The notes under the pieces were generated by a model. That model was not told the DNA's origin and ran no database searches. It saw nothing but the letters and a program-made list of their open reading frames with translations. A stretch of DNA of 52,587 bases from Euryarchaeota archaeon UBA121 (GTDB lineage Archaea > Thermoplasmatota > Poseidoniia > Poseidoniales > Thalassarchaeaceae), in the NCBI GenBank assembly GCA_002499865.1, contig DANL01000026.1, positions 1 through 52,587 on the forward strand, read 5' to 3'. This document shows, piece after piece, positions 34,707 through 44,060 of this stretch; position 1 is the stretch's first letter; each line of letters starts with the position of its first letter. The translations under genes and the position numbers were made by a program.

Positions 34707-35867
34707 TTACCATGCATCCGTCTTGACAAAGTGACTAGTTGCAGAAGAGCTACTACCGCATTTTTCACACTTAAGGCGGAGTGGTAGAATTCTGGCGCAC
34801 GAAGAACAGGGATCCCCAGGAGCGCCCCAACCCGTACATTCTGCGTCAGAGCAGTGGACCTCTATCTTTCCGCTAGGCTTCTTGATTACAGGAGTTTCAT
34901 CGCCACAAACCGGACAAAGTCCTTGCAGAGTTTCTTGTCTAGTGACTACTGATACCCCCGCGACCTCCCTAGCCCTCGTTGACTGAATAGTATGGTCTCC
35001 TCCCCCTAGCATAAAATGAGGATACCAAACAATATGCATCAGGAGGAAGAAGGATACGACTCCCGAGGTGACGTAGAGTAGAGAGATTCCAAGCATTTCA
35101 TCCTCGAAAGGCGGCCTTTGAGAAATGGCATGAGAGCCAGACCAGGACATGATATTGATCATAATTACCCAAATGACTAGGCTAGCGCTCCAAGCATCGA
35201 GACGATGGTCTTTCCAAGCCTTTTCAACTAGTCTAGGATCCGGATGCGCATGCTTCTCTTCAACATGGATGTCCCTAGTTTCAGTAACTGCCCTGTGGAC
35301 GACAAAGACAGCCAAGAAAATCATGATGAGATTCCCCATGGCTACTCCTCCAAAATCCGAAATCCCAGAACCGAAGGGGAAGTCTGGAGAACCTGAATGA
35401 GAGTAGATGTGCCCTAGTTGGACAGAGAACGATGCAACCACAAGGAAAACCAGATTCTCCCTCATTATCGGATATCTGGCCCACATCAACACCAAGGCCG
35501 ATGCCCAAGCCATCATTGTAAGTAGGCTCAGCATTAACGACCATTCTTCTAGATGGAGGAACCCACTCTCTTCGCCGAACAGTCCTCCCCTGCTCCAGTC
35601 GCCCCCCGAGGAAAGCTCATCGATTCCATAATCCCAAGCGCCCATTACAACTGAAGCTGAAGCGAGAGCCAATACTAAAGCCTCATATTTTCCCCAAAAT
35701 TTTCTCGAAGTATGTACGTGGAATATAAATTGCAGTAACAGAGTATCGATGAATGATAGAAAACTCGACCTTTCCCCTAGGTTTGTTACTTTACTAAAGT
35801 CTGACAATCTTTGGACTTCGGACACTTCGACATCAAGGTCGTCGGTCGCCACAGTCGCCCCCTCCAT
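34707..35867 (-). CDS. Six-helix membrane protein with C-terminal zinc ribbons
   Basis: 386 residues from ATG 35867 (MEGATVATDDLD); TTG 35879 is possible. After a soluble N-terminus (about 50 residues) come six hydrophobic helices: YEALVLALASASVVMGAW, WSLMLSLLTMMAWASALVLM, NLVFLVVASFSVQLGHIYSH, MGNLIMIFLAVFVVHRAV, ASLVIWVIMINIMSWSG and LGISLLYVTSGVVSFFLLMH. The last 80 residues contain eight cysteines in CxxC-like pairs (CPVCGDE, CSDAEC, CSSC, CEKCGSSS), forming two zinc ribbons. His residues between helices (HVHTS, HIYSHSG, HAHPDP) might bind metal. No family is recognised. It lies 23 bases upstream of the subtilase start on the same strand, so the two are likely one operon. Confidence 0.8.
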   Translation of the reverse strand: MEGATVATDDLDVEVSEVQRLSDFSKVTNLGERSSFLSFIDTLLLQFIFHVHTSRKFWGKYEALVLALASASVVMGAWDYGIDELSSGGDWSRGGLFGEESGFLHLEEWSLMLSLLTMMAWASALVLMWARYPIMRENLVFLVVASFSVQLGHIYSHSGSPDFPFGSGISDFGGVAMGNLIMIFLAVFVVHRAVTETRDIHVEEKHAHPDPRLVEKAWKDHRLDAWSASLVIWVIMINIMSWSGSHAISQRPPFEDEMLGISLLYVTSGVVSFFLLMHIVWYPHFMLGGGDHTIQSTRAREVAGVSVVTRQETLQGLCPVCGDETPVIKKPSGKIEVHCSDAECTGWGAPGDPCSSCARILPLRLKCEKCGSSSSATSHFVKTDAW

Positions 35868-35933
35868 GGGCACGACCAATAGACGGATGACATAAGCCCC
35901 TCGACGATTTGGGCATTATTTGGTCAGTTGTAG

Positions 35934-36019
35934 TGGCGCCGAGACGGAGATTTGAACTCCGGAGGGATGAACCCACATGATTTCCAGTCATGCGCAATAC
36001 CAGGCTATGCGATCTCGGC
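35934..36019 (-). tRNA. tRNA-Ser (anticodon GGA)
   Basis: Read on the minus strand from 36019: acceptor arm GCCGAGA pairs with TCTCGGC (35938-35944), discriminator G at 35937, and CCA encoded at 35934-35936. Anticodon stem ATGA/TCAT encloses the loop CTGGAAA, giving anticodon GGA (serine UCC/UCU). A long variable arm, as expected for tRNA-Ser, precedes the T arm CGGAG TTCAAAT CTCCG. No intron. Divergent from tRNA-Thr. Confidence 0.95.
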
Positions 36020-36112
36020 TATATCCTATCCGACACCCTTTACAGTCTTGAGCTCATCGATAGCCCCTCCCATAGTAACACCCAAAGGTAGCTAGCCATT
36101 CCCGTGTCCAGC

Positions 36113-36187
36113 GCCACTGTGGCTTAGGGGTATAGCATCCCATTGGTAATGGGAAGGTCGGGAGTTCAATTCTCCCCAGTGGCTCCA
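36113..36187 (+). tRNA. tRNA-Thr (anticodon GGT)
   Basis: Acceptor GCCACTG (36113-36119) pairs with CAGTGGC (36177-36183), discriminator T, and CCA encoded at 36185-36187. Anticodon stem TCCCA/TGGGA encloses TTGGTAA, giving anticodon GGT (threonine ACC/ACU). T arm GGGAG TTCAATT CTCCC. Short variable loop and no intron. The 93-base interval to tRNA-Ser should hold both promoters; no clean TATA box was picked out. Confidence 0.96.
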
Positions 36188-36249
36188 TTTTCACATACTA
36201 ACTCGTCCAGTTTTTGCCCAGTTCATGCGAGACGACCAATTCATTCATA

Positions 36250-39200
36250 ATGTCTGCAATAACACGAGCTAGCATGTCGAACTACCGCAGGAGGCTCGCA
36301 GGAGCCTTAGTACTTCTAATGATACTAGCGCCCATAACAACAGCCGCAACTACTTCATGGGCCGGGCCTTCAACTGTAAACACCTCAGGAGGCTCTACTA
36401 CTCTGACTGGATTCAGAGCCCCAGGGAACGCTACAATCATGGATGGTTGGGCCCATTTAACAGATTCTCCGATGGCCGCCTCATTGACTCCTGCGAATGA
36501 GATGGACATCTACACTTTGGAAAATGGAACTAGTTCAGGAACCACAACAGAATATCGAGAGGGGAACCTTACCCTAGTAGATGACGGCACCTTGAATGAT
36601 ATAACCCATTTTGATAATTATAACTACAGTATTTCATTGGACTCAGATTACAGACAGGGTCCTGCAAATATAATCAGAATCGCTTTTGAGAGCACTGCAG
36701 GATATACCCCTCACCCTAGTTGTAATGGACTTAAGGGATACAACCTCACTTCAGGGTATGACGAGGGAGGAAACGGGGTACTCGATGCCTCTGAGATCTC
36801 GCACGTAGATTACCTATGTACGACTAACCAGACAATTCAAGGCGGAAATGGCGCAGTCAGCAATGGAACCGTCGTAAACGGGTCCTTCGTATACGTCCAG
36901 AGTCCACTTAGTTCTGGCCACTCCACATGTTCATTCGGAGGAAAATCCATGGTCTACGGTAATGACTACGGGAACTACTATGATGGAGACACGTCACTTA
37001 ATGCAACAGAGACAGACGGTACACTTTACTTCTGCAACAGGGATACTTACTGGGCCGCCACAAACTTTGACTTTAATGGAACCGTAAGCGGGCAAGAGCA
37101 AACTATGTCCTACGGAGTAGTCCCATCCAGTGCCTCAGAAGGCGGTGTTGCTGTGGCTACTAAGCCCGGAGAGGCACTTCCTGCTGGCGTAGATACATGG
37201 TTGAATTTGCCAATTATGCAAGTTCCCTCTAACGCTACCAGAAACAACTACTACCTTTCTTTCGACCATTGGTTCCACCTCGATTCTTCAGAAGCAGGGG
37301 CTTGGTTGGAGTACAGGACATATGGAGGGTCCTGGACATGGATTGAGACAGATGGCGGATACCCTTCTTACATCGATCAGACGAATATAGAAGTTAATGG
37401 CGCTCCTAGTGGCAATCTTCCGGTTTTCACTGGCGCTACCCACAGTGGCTGGCAATCAGAAACTCTGAACTTAACCACTCTTTTCTCTGACCCCAGCATG
37501 AGCTCGGTAGCATCGGTAGAATTCAGGTTCAGAGTTTGGACCTCTAACAGTTCCGGATCTTTCCCAGGTTGGTTCATTGATAATGTCGACTACAGAAACG
37601 ACGGTACAGGCCAAGGCGTCTGGCATCATGGATGCGATGTCAATGGGACTTCATACCAGAACTACGGCACATACTGTTACTACAACAACAATCAGTTGGG
37701 CTATCTAACTGTCCCCCTAGACCTATACAATGTAACAGATCTTGAGTTTGATCTCCACTGGGACTTGGAGGGTTCGAGCTGGGACAATGCATGCATTGAG
37801 CTTTCCAACAACAACGGTACAAGTTGGACTGATATCTCTTCCACAGGAACTTCATCAACAGCAACACAATGCAGATCTAGATCTGGAAGTATACCCGGGT
37901 CATCGGGATATGCAGATAAAGATGGTAACATCCCATCAGTCAACTACAATGGATTTGCCTATACTGATGATAGTGGTGGCATGGTTACAATCTCCAATTC
38001 CGTACCAACGGCAAACCGAGTCAACGGCAGTCTTCTGAGATTTGTTGTCCAGACAGACTCCTCTGTACAGTATGGTTCTCCAGGAGGTACTGGTGATCCG
38101 GATGATCGTGAGGGACTCACTGTATTCGGATACAGAACAATGAACTCCCTTGGAGATATGATGGCCCAGTTCACCATACCTGCGACCGCGACAACATCTG
38201 GTACTCATGAGTGGCAGTTCTTGACTCTGAACTCTGGTTACATTAACGTAGATATGGGTTTCGAGGACTCTCAGGTCACTCCTCCAGATGTTGATTATCA
38301 CACCGGATTCTACAATATCTACCAACAGTCTTCTGGAAATCAGGGTTCCTGCAACTCCGAGAGATGTGATTGGAGGCTATCCGAGCCCGCTATTTCTTAC
38401 GGGCCTGAAAGTGCTTCTTCTTTCCCGTACATGTACAAGATTGGGCAGAATGGTGGAACTGATGCGGTATACCAATCAAGTCTCGTGACCCCTATCTACA
38501 CAGTATCGGGAATAGGTGAGTCATCGTTTGCTTTCGACATGAATGCCTGTATGGACTATGGTACTGGTAACTATGTCTATGTCGGCGGTGCATTATGGAT
38601 GAAGGTCAATGGTGGCCAATGGCAACATGTGGATATGCCTTCGTACACTGACAGACAATACAGTTATGCAAGTGCTTCATACACTGTTAATGATGGTTTG
38701 GAGATTTGGACTAGGGTCCATTGTAACAGTAATGATTGGGGCTCATATGAGGTCGATCTCTCTGATTACAAAGGCGATGATGTACAGTTCAAGTTCGCCT
38801 TCGGAGGTAGGTTCTCCGATGCGAACTCAGGATGGCATATCGACAATGTCGGCATTAAGATGGGCAACTTCAGTCAACCAGGAACCTGGACCAGCCCAAG
38901 CTTCTCAATTGCTGGTGAAAATGCATTCAACAGGGGAATCATAGAGATTGATGGAACAACGGATGATTATGCTAATAATACACTCACAGGGTCCCTTGTC
39001 GACGCTACATCTGGAGTGAGTATTCCTGGATATTCCAATCTTGACTTCCCAATTAGTCTGGCAGGAGTAGATTCCGACTCCTATCCATTGGTTAAACTGG
39101 TCGTTGATATGGACACTACAAACCCCCTGTCCACTCCGATGCTAGAATTCATCAGAGTTGGAGGAAACAGAATCCTTACGGCAGATATGATGGGACTAAA

Positions 39201-42200
39201 CGGTTGGCAGATGACCAATGTTGAAGTGGTCGACGGATTGATTAATGCAACCAGCACATCTGGAACGATTTCTTCAGACTACATCCATTCTGTCAGGCCA
39301 ATCAAGGCACTAAGCTTTGGAGGCAACTCCTCCGTGAACGTGCAAATAGAGGTCAGAGACGAATCGGGTAATTCCATCGGTAGTTCTCCCAAAGGAGGAT
39401 CTGTAGTCTTCACCACTCCTAGAACAGGTTACTCACTTCATGTAACGCTGCCAACAAATGGATATATCGACAGACTTCAGATTTCTCATCTCTATGGGGA
39501 GCCAGCATCCAATGTAGAGGTAGACTTTGCAGATGATGGAAACCTAGACTGGTCATTCCCCAATGACCTGTCTAGAGGGCACTATGCTTGGCAGACTAAA
39601 TTACTAGGAAGCCAATCTGATATCGGCTACTTAGACGGATCTAGATCGATAACAATGCAAATTGGATCTACTCCCTCTTCCGCATTCGCCATCATCCCCA
39701 CAAGTGGTAGTGTCAATGGCGGACTAGTATCACTGGTGTCCGATTCTGACGGATTTGAATCTCCAGTGGATATCAGCATAGCGGGAGCAACATTCTCAAC
39801 TGGATCCGCTACCGAGAGATTTACTTCTGAGATGGATCAGTACCAGATTTCAGCAATTAACTCACTGGCATCTGGTTGGGCCGACACAGAAACCGATAGG
39901 GATTGGAGAGTTGTAGAGTTTTCTCTTTCCTCCACACAAAGTCAAACAGTCACACTCACTGGACTCGCAATTGGATATACAATGTTCGAGAATGTGTCAG
40001 ATATTTCTGTCCCAATAGCAGACTATCATACTACTATCTCCCAAGCTGATCCGCCACCTGTGGAGATAGCCATACCTGTGACTATTTCTTCCTCGACCGG
40101 TTCGATATCGGTTGCTGGCGAACTCGTATATGATTTCATTATGACCAACAGAGACTTCCAGGTGCCAAATACACTCTATCCAGATGGGGTCATTAACGAG
40201 ATTGAGACTGCACATCACCACCTAAATGATAACTCTCTGCTAAATGCGATAGAGCTCACTGGATCTGCATCCGATGGCCAAATTATTGCCTTCAGAGCTG
40301 AAAATGGTAATGACGGGCTTTGGGGTCAAGGTTCTGACCCGGTGACGATCAGTCAAACATCTGGAAGCAGTGTCGCTCCACTGGATGTATCGCAGTCATA
40401 TGTTGAGATAGTCACTCATTCTGATGGATATGACGATGTAGTAGTCAATTGGATGTTTGATGTCAATTGGAATTGGGATGACGTTGAGTCAATCAGGTGG
40501 GTTTCCACAGCACTGGATGAGAACGGAGAGTTCGTGTGGCCTGCGGTTTCATTAAGCGGACAGGGTAGCTCAAAGGCCGTTGAAAACGATTTACAGATAG
40601 ATTCATTCGAGGTGCGTGATGAATATGGCAGGCTACTTTCAAATCAGTTCTCAACATTCTATCCGTTCCCAGTAAAGTCGACAAATGATATCAATGTCTC
40701 AGGAACTGTTAGATTCCAAGATGCCTCTGATTCCAGGCCTCAGCCTTCAGACTTCTTGGTCGGACTAAACATGTCGGGAGCACTGTACTCTATGACAATG
40801 GGTGATAACGGTTCTTTCGAAACAACTGTTGACTGGCTATCATCCACTACTATAGGAAATGAAGTAACCCTTTCCCCACTAATGCTAACCGTCGGCCCAT
40901 CGGGTTCGACTGTAGGAGCTGAGGATACTTCCGGTACTCCTCCTCAGACTACCGTAATTATCGACTCTTCAGCACCGGTTGCCGGTCCTCTGCAAGTAAA
41001 TACTCCCACTGGACTTCAGGATGCTCATGGAAAGGTATGGGATCCAACTATCCCGCTCTCGGTTTATGTCACCATTGATGAATCGGAGGCCAGAGGCGAA
41101 TCAATTACTCTGAAGTATTGGAGAGGGTCCTCTGACGATTTGAATATGGATGGAGTCGCAGATGAATCTGAGTATCTAGGACAAACGCTTCCGCTATCTT
41201 CTGGTATGACAGGACAACAACAGGTGAACTTCATCGGAATAGATGTTTCAGCACAGGACTTCAATAGCCCAGTTCATATGTTTATCGAGGGTACTGATTG
41301 GGCAGGTCTTACTTACCAAGAGGGCGGTACCGGGGGTTCCGCAGGTGCTTCGAACTCCTGGGCTTCTGTAATAGTCGCAACGGATGAGCCTACTAGCATA
41401 CCAGCCTCGGGATATTCTCTGGATACGGAACTAGGATACCTAATGGCCGGCCACAGGCACACATTCTCAATGCAGATAGATGAGCCCAATGGGATCGAAA
41501 CTCTAGATAATGTCACTATCATGCTATGTGGTGATGGCCCAAGTAACGTCGGTAAGATGTCCTATGACCCTTCAAGAGGAGTTCTATGGTCCGCTCCCGA
41601 CAGCATGGTTACGCCTCTATCTGTGCAGACCCAATCTGTAACGACCGATGTAACAGAACTGAGCATAGATTTCGAAATCTCATGGGATTACGTCTGGGAA
41701 GACGGACAACCATCTTGCAAACCCAGCGTTTCGATATTAGATGATTTGAATACCGTGGCATACCAGAATAATATTGGGGAGCTATCTTGGCAATTAGATA
41801 ACCAATTCTTGGCCATTCCCGACTCTATGACTGACCTTACATCTCCAATGATGGATCAGGTAGGCAATCAGTTATTCCTCAGGCAGGGAGATGAATTCAT
41901 GCTCACTGGTTCATTGATGTACGCAGGCACGGGAATGCCGATAAACAGTATTCCAGATGACCTAAGGGTCGAAGCAACCGTTATTTATGGATCACAGCAA
42001 ATCAGCAGTGAAACAGAGTTGGCCGAGGATTCGACGTTCTCAATTACTGTGACACTACCAGATAGAGTCCCACTGGATCCAACAATGGCGGTTTCTCTAA
42101 GTGTGTTAAATGTCCCAGGACTAGGAGGATCGACAGAAAATTCGGATTATTCGATAGTTGTCGATAGTAGGGCGCCAACAGCCCTATTCGATCAGCTCAA

Positions 42201-43134
42201 GTATCCCGACTCCTCTCTCACTATTATCGAGTCAGACATGGTTGATGACGTCAAGGTCACAGTCACAATGAATGACCAAATAGGGATGCAAGACGGTCCA
42301 CTTCAGGTCGCTTGGGTATACATGAGAGGAAACTCACCAGTCACAGGTACCGAAGATAGTGGCGAGCTAATGTTAATCCTCGAAGGAGACAGATCATCAT
42401 CCTCGGAGTGGTCTGATGTATATCAGTCAAGACTAGATCTAACCCCTCAAAATGGAATGTCAATTGAGGCAGGAGATTCGATTTCCTTCTGGATCACATC
42501 CACTGATAAGTCGGGTAATGAAGTATCAGGGCTCGGAAGTGAATCCATTCCAAGGGCGCCCGCATTGAGGATTATGGAGTTCATTGGACAATATGTGAGG
42601 GCAGTCTCTTCGCCCAGCGCACCTCTGATGAATGAGATTGTTACAATCGAGACATTCTGGGAAAACACAGGCAAGAGAGACGGAACTTTGGTTGTCGGAC
42701 TCTACGAGCTAATTTATGAGGTGGATGAGAATGGACAGTCTTCCGAGAGATGGAAGGAATCACTTACTACGGCTCAGACCCCTAACTTGGAGATAGCACT
42801 AGAGGCAGAAGCCACCAGTGTAAGGGTCACATTCAGGTGGGAAGCAACGGCTCCTGGACAACCCAATCTATACATCGTTACTGACATTGATGGGGATGGT
42901 TCTATCGGAGAGTCCGATTTCAATGCCGCTGATATTGCTATTGGGGGAATTAGCGTAGTGCCACCTCCTCCAGAGGACGAAGGGTCTACGGATAGTGCGA
43001 TAATGATGATCGGTGCAATTGCCGCAATCGCTGTAGCCGCCATAGGCTTCCTGATGAGTCGAAGAGGGACTGAGGATGACGTTTACTACGACGATGATGA
43101 TTACGAATACTATGAGGAAGACGACGAGTACTAG
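36250..43134 (+). CDS. Giant surface protein with MAM-like and beta-sandwich domains, membrane anchor and acidic tail
   Basis: About 2294 residues from ATG 36250; ATG 36274 (MSNYRRRLAGALVLLMILAP) is an equally good signal-peptide start, and no ribosome binding site decides. Residues about 150-270 hold two Cys-paired repeats with phrases like GYDEGGNGVLDASEISHVDY and YGNDYGNYYDGDTSL, resembling the DUF7151-type pattern. Residues about 330-900 contain MAM/concanavalin-like or immune-inhibitor-A-like segments (NNYYLSFDHWFHLDSSEAGA, PGWFIDNVDYRN, SGWHIDNVGIKMG). Further beta-sandwich domains follow. A C-terminal helix (AIMMIGAIAAIAVAAIGFLM) precedes a basic stop and the tail EDDVYYDDDDYEYYEEDDEY. 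No protease motif was seen. It is probably an adhesin or coat protein. A T-run follows the stop. Confidence 0.9.
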   Translation: MSAITRASMSNYRRRLAGALVLLMILAPITTAATTSWAGPSTVNTSGGSTTLTGFRAPGNATIMDGWAHLTDSPMAASLTPANEMDIYTLENGTSSGTTTEYREGNLTLVDDGTLNDITHFDNYNYSISLDSDYRQGPANIIRIAFESTAGYTPHPSCNGLKGYNLTSGYDEGGNGVLDASEISHVDYLCTTNQTIQGGNGAVSNGTVVNGSFVYVQSPLSSGHSTCSFGGKSMVYGNDYGNYYDGDTSLNATETDGTLYFCNRDTYWAATNFDFNGTVSGQEQTMSYGVVPSSASEGGVAVATKPGEALPAGVDTWLNLPIMQVPSNATRNNYYLSFDHWFHLDSSEAGAWLEYRTYGGSWTWIETDGGYPSYIDQTNIEVNGAPSGNLPVFTGATHSGWQSETLNLTTLFSDPSMSSVASVEFRFRVWTSNSSGSFPGWFIDNVDYRNDGTGQGVWHHGCDVNGTSYQNYGTYCYYNNNQLGYLTVPLDLYNVTDLEFDLHWDLEGSSWDNACIELSNNNGTSWTDISSTGTSSTATQCRSRSGSIPGSSGYADKDGNIPSVNYNGFAYTDDSGGMVTISNSVPTANRVNGSLLRFVVQTDSSVQYGSPGGTGDPDDREGLTVFGYRTMNSLGDMMAQFTIPATATTSGTHEWQFLTLNSGYINVDMGFEDSQVTPPDVDYHTGFYNIYQQSSGNQGSCNSERCDWRLSEPAISYGPESASSFPYMYKIGQNGGTDAVYQSSLVTPIYTVSGIGESSFAFDMNACMDYGTGNYVYVGGALWMKVNGGQWQHVDMPSYTDRQYSYASASYTVNDGLEIWTRVHCNSNDWGSYEVDLSDYKGDDVQFKFAFGGRFSDANSGWHIDNVGIKMGNFSQPGTWTSPSFSIAGENAFNRGIIEIDGTTDDYANNTLTGSLVDATSGVSIPGYSNLDFPISLAGVDSDSYPLVKLVVDMDTTNPLSTPMLEFIRVGGNRILTADMMGLNGWQMTNVEVVDGLINATSTSGTISSDYIHSVRPIKALSFGGNSSVNVQIEVRDESGNSIGSSPKGGSVVFTTPRTGYSLHVTLPTNGYIDRLQISHLYGEPASNVEVDFADDGNLDWSFPNDLSRGHYAWQTKLLGSQSDIGYLDGSRSITMQIGSTPSSAFAIIPTSGSVNGGLVSLVSDSDGFESPVDISIAGATFSTGSATERFTSEMDQYQISAINSLASGWADTETDRDWRVVEFSLSSTQSQTVTLTGLAIGYTMFENVSDISVPIADYHTTISQADPPPVEIAIPVTISSSTGSISVAGELVYDFIMTNRDFQVPNTLYPDGVINEIETAHHHLNDNSLLNAIELTGSASDGQIIAFRAENGNDGLWGQGSDPVTISQTSGSSVAPLDVSQSYVEIVTHSDGYDDVVVNWMFDVNWNWDDVESIRWVSTALDENGEFVWPAVSLSGQGSSKAVENDLQIDSFEVRDEYGRLLSNQFSTFYPFPVKSTNDINVSGTVRFQDASDSRPQPSDFLVGLNMSGALYSMTMGDNGSFETTVDWLSSTTIGNEVTLSPLMLTVGPSGSTVGAEDTSGTPPQTTVIIDSSAPVAGPLQVNTPTGLQDAHGKVWDPTIPLSVYVTIDESEARGESITLKYWRGSSDDLNMDGVADESEYLGQTLPLSSGMTGQQQVNFIGIDVSAQDFNSPVHMFIEGTDWAGLTYQEGGTGGSAGASNSWASVIVATDEPTSIPASGYSLDTELGYLMAGHRHTFSMQIDEPNGIETLDNVTIMLCGDGPSNVGKMSYDPSRGVLWSAPDSMVTPLSVQTQSVTTDVTELSIDFEISWDYVWEDGQPSCKPSVSILDDLNTVAYQNNIGELSWQLDNQFLAIPDSMTDLTSPMMDQVGNQLFLRQGDEFMLTGSLMYAGTGMPINSIPDDLRVEATVIYGSQQISSETELAEDSTFSITVTLPDRVPLDPTMAVSLSVLNVPGLGGSTENSDYSIVVDSRAPTALFDQLKYPDSSLTIIESDMVDDVKVTVTMNDQIGMQDGPLQVAWVYMRGNSPVTGTEDSGELMLILEGDRSSSSEWSDVYQSRLDLTPQNGMSIEAGDSISFWITSTDKSGNEVSGLGSESIPRAPALRIMEFIGQYVRAVSSPSAPLMNEIVTIETFWENTGKRDGTLVVGLYELIYEVDENGQSSERWKESLTTAQTPNLEIALEAEATSVRVTFRWEATAPGQPNLYIVTDIDGDGSIGESDFNAADIAIGGISVVPPPPEDEGSTDSAIMMIGAIAAIAVAAIGFLMSRRGTEDDVYYDDDDYEYYEEDDEY

Positions 43135-43138
43135 CGAC

Positions 43139-43143
43139 TTTTT
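43139..43143 (+). terminator. T-run after the giant surface gene
   Basis: TTTTT begins five bases after the TAG stop of the 36250-43134 gene. Archaeal intrinsic termination relies on such T-runs without a strong hairpin. No stem precedes it. This is suggestive only. Confidence 0.4.
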
Positions 43144-43189
43144 ACCCGTCATGAGGAAAACGGCATCAAAACCCTTTCACAACCTCTTG

Positions 43190-43221
43190 TATTTATAGGC
43201 CAAATCATGATTTTCATCATG
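43190..43221 (+). promoter_or_regulatory. TATA box followed by a CATGAT inverted repeat
   Basis: TATTTATAG at about 43190-43198 (core TTTATA 43192-43197) is a good archaeal TATA box, predicting a transcript start near 43220. That places the start of the small gene at ATG 43255 rather than at upstream in-frame Mets. CATGAT TTTC ATCATG at 43206-43221 is a 6-bp inverted repeat lying across the predicted start site, a possible repressor site. Confidence 0.5.
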
Positions 43222-43254
43222 GGGGAATTCCCTCAGATGGGATGCGTGGTAACA

Positions 43255-43416
43255 ATGGACGATAGTTTATCTTTGGAAGAGCTTAGGGAAGAAGTTGATG
43301 ATCTTAGACAGTTAGTCAAGACACTGTTGACCATAATAATGGAAGAGGCTGATGGAGTTCAAACTGGCTCCGCACCCTCAATTCCTGATCAGCCAAAGCG
43401 CGGATATTGTATGTGA
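43255..43416 (+). CDS. Small coiled-coil protein (53 residues)
   Basis: Starts at ATG 43255 (MDDSLSLEELREEVDDLRQL), supported by the TATA box about 60 bases upstream and by a GGTAAC motif just before the start. The first 33 residues form an acidic heptad-like helix (LSLEELREEVDDLRQLVKTL); the C-terminus is Pro/Gly-rich and ends GYCM. It has no signal peptide. Likely an oligomerising small protein; no function is recognised. The TGA stop abuts the TGA of the convergent glycosylase gene (TGATCA). Confidence 0.65.
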   Translation: MDDSLSLEELREEVDDLRQLVKTLLTIIMEEADGVQTGSAPSIPDQPKRGYCM

Positions 43417-44043
43417 TCAATATTCTACAGGTTCTGGATCCACTGTTCTCCACATGTAACAACAGGCTACAGTACGCCATGGCTTCCACTTCTCTGAAAT
43501 AGAATACAACTCCTCTCTGGACATCCTTTCTCCAGAGTTGTATGATTTTTCAATTCCTCTAATCATTCCTATATCGCCGATCGGAAACACATCAGGACGA
43601 AGCATGGTGAAAATCAGGATCATCTCTGCAGTCCATCTCCCTACCCCCCTTAATTTGATCAACTCCCCTATTATCTCTTCATCGCTCATCTCTTTCCATT
43701 CTAAAGAATCATAATGGGGCCAAGATTCAGAGATTCCTATTACATATTCCGCCTTTCTCTGGGACAGGCCACAGCTTCTCAATTCTTCAATATCTACTGA
43801 TAAAATATTCTCGGGTTCGATATCTCCTATCTTCTCGCAGAATCTAGACCAAACTGTAGAAGCTGCCTTTACAGAAATCTGTTGGCCGATTACTGATCTA
43901 ATCAATGTGTAAAATAAATCTCCCCTAGATACTAATTCCAGATCATCGAATTTATTAATTATCTTGTTGAGTACAACGTCCTTTCTGGACAGCTCTTTTT
44001 TGGCCGAATCCCAATATTCTGGCCTATCTCCCTGTAGTGGCAT
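43417..44043 (-). CDS. DNA-3-methyladenine glycosylase, AlkA-like HhH-GPD protein
   Basis: 208 residues, ATG 44043. It removes alkylated bases as the first step of base excision repair. The HhH-GPD pattern is complete: FYTLIRSVIGQQISVKAAS (about 44-62), the helix-hairpin-helix LRGVGRWTAEMIL (131-143) and catalytic Asp157 in VFPIGDIGM. The ending WKPWRTVACCYMWR is typical of AlkA-type enzymes. There is no C-terminal FeS cysteine cluster, which argues against an EndoIII/MutY type. It is divergent by 17 bases from the following gene and abuts the small coiled-coil gene. Confidence 0.92.
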   Translation of the reverse strand: MPLQGDRPEYWDSAKKELSRKDVVLNKIINKFDDLELVSRGDLFYTLIRSVIGQQISVKAASTVWSRFCEKIGDIEPENILSVDIEELRSCGLSQRKAEYVIGISESWPHYDSLEWKEMSDEEIIGELIKLRGVGRWTAEMILIFTMLRPDVFPIGDIGMIRGIEKSYNSGERMSREELYSISEKWKPWRTVACCYMWRTVDPEPVEY

Positions 44044-44060
44044 GATACTTGGAGTGCCTA

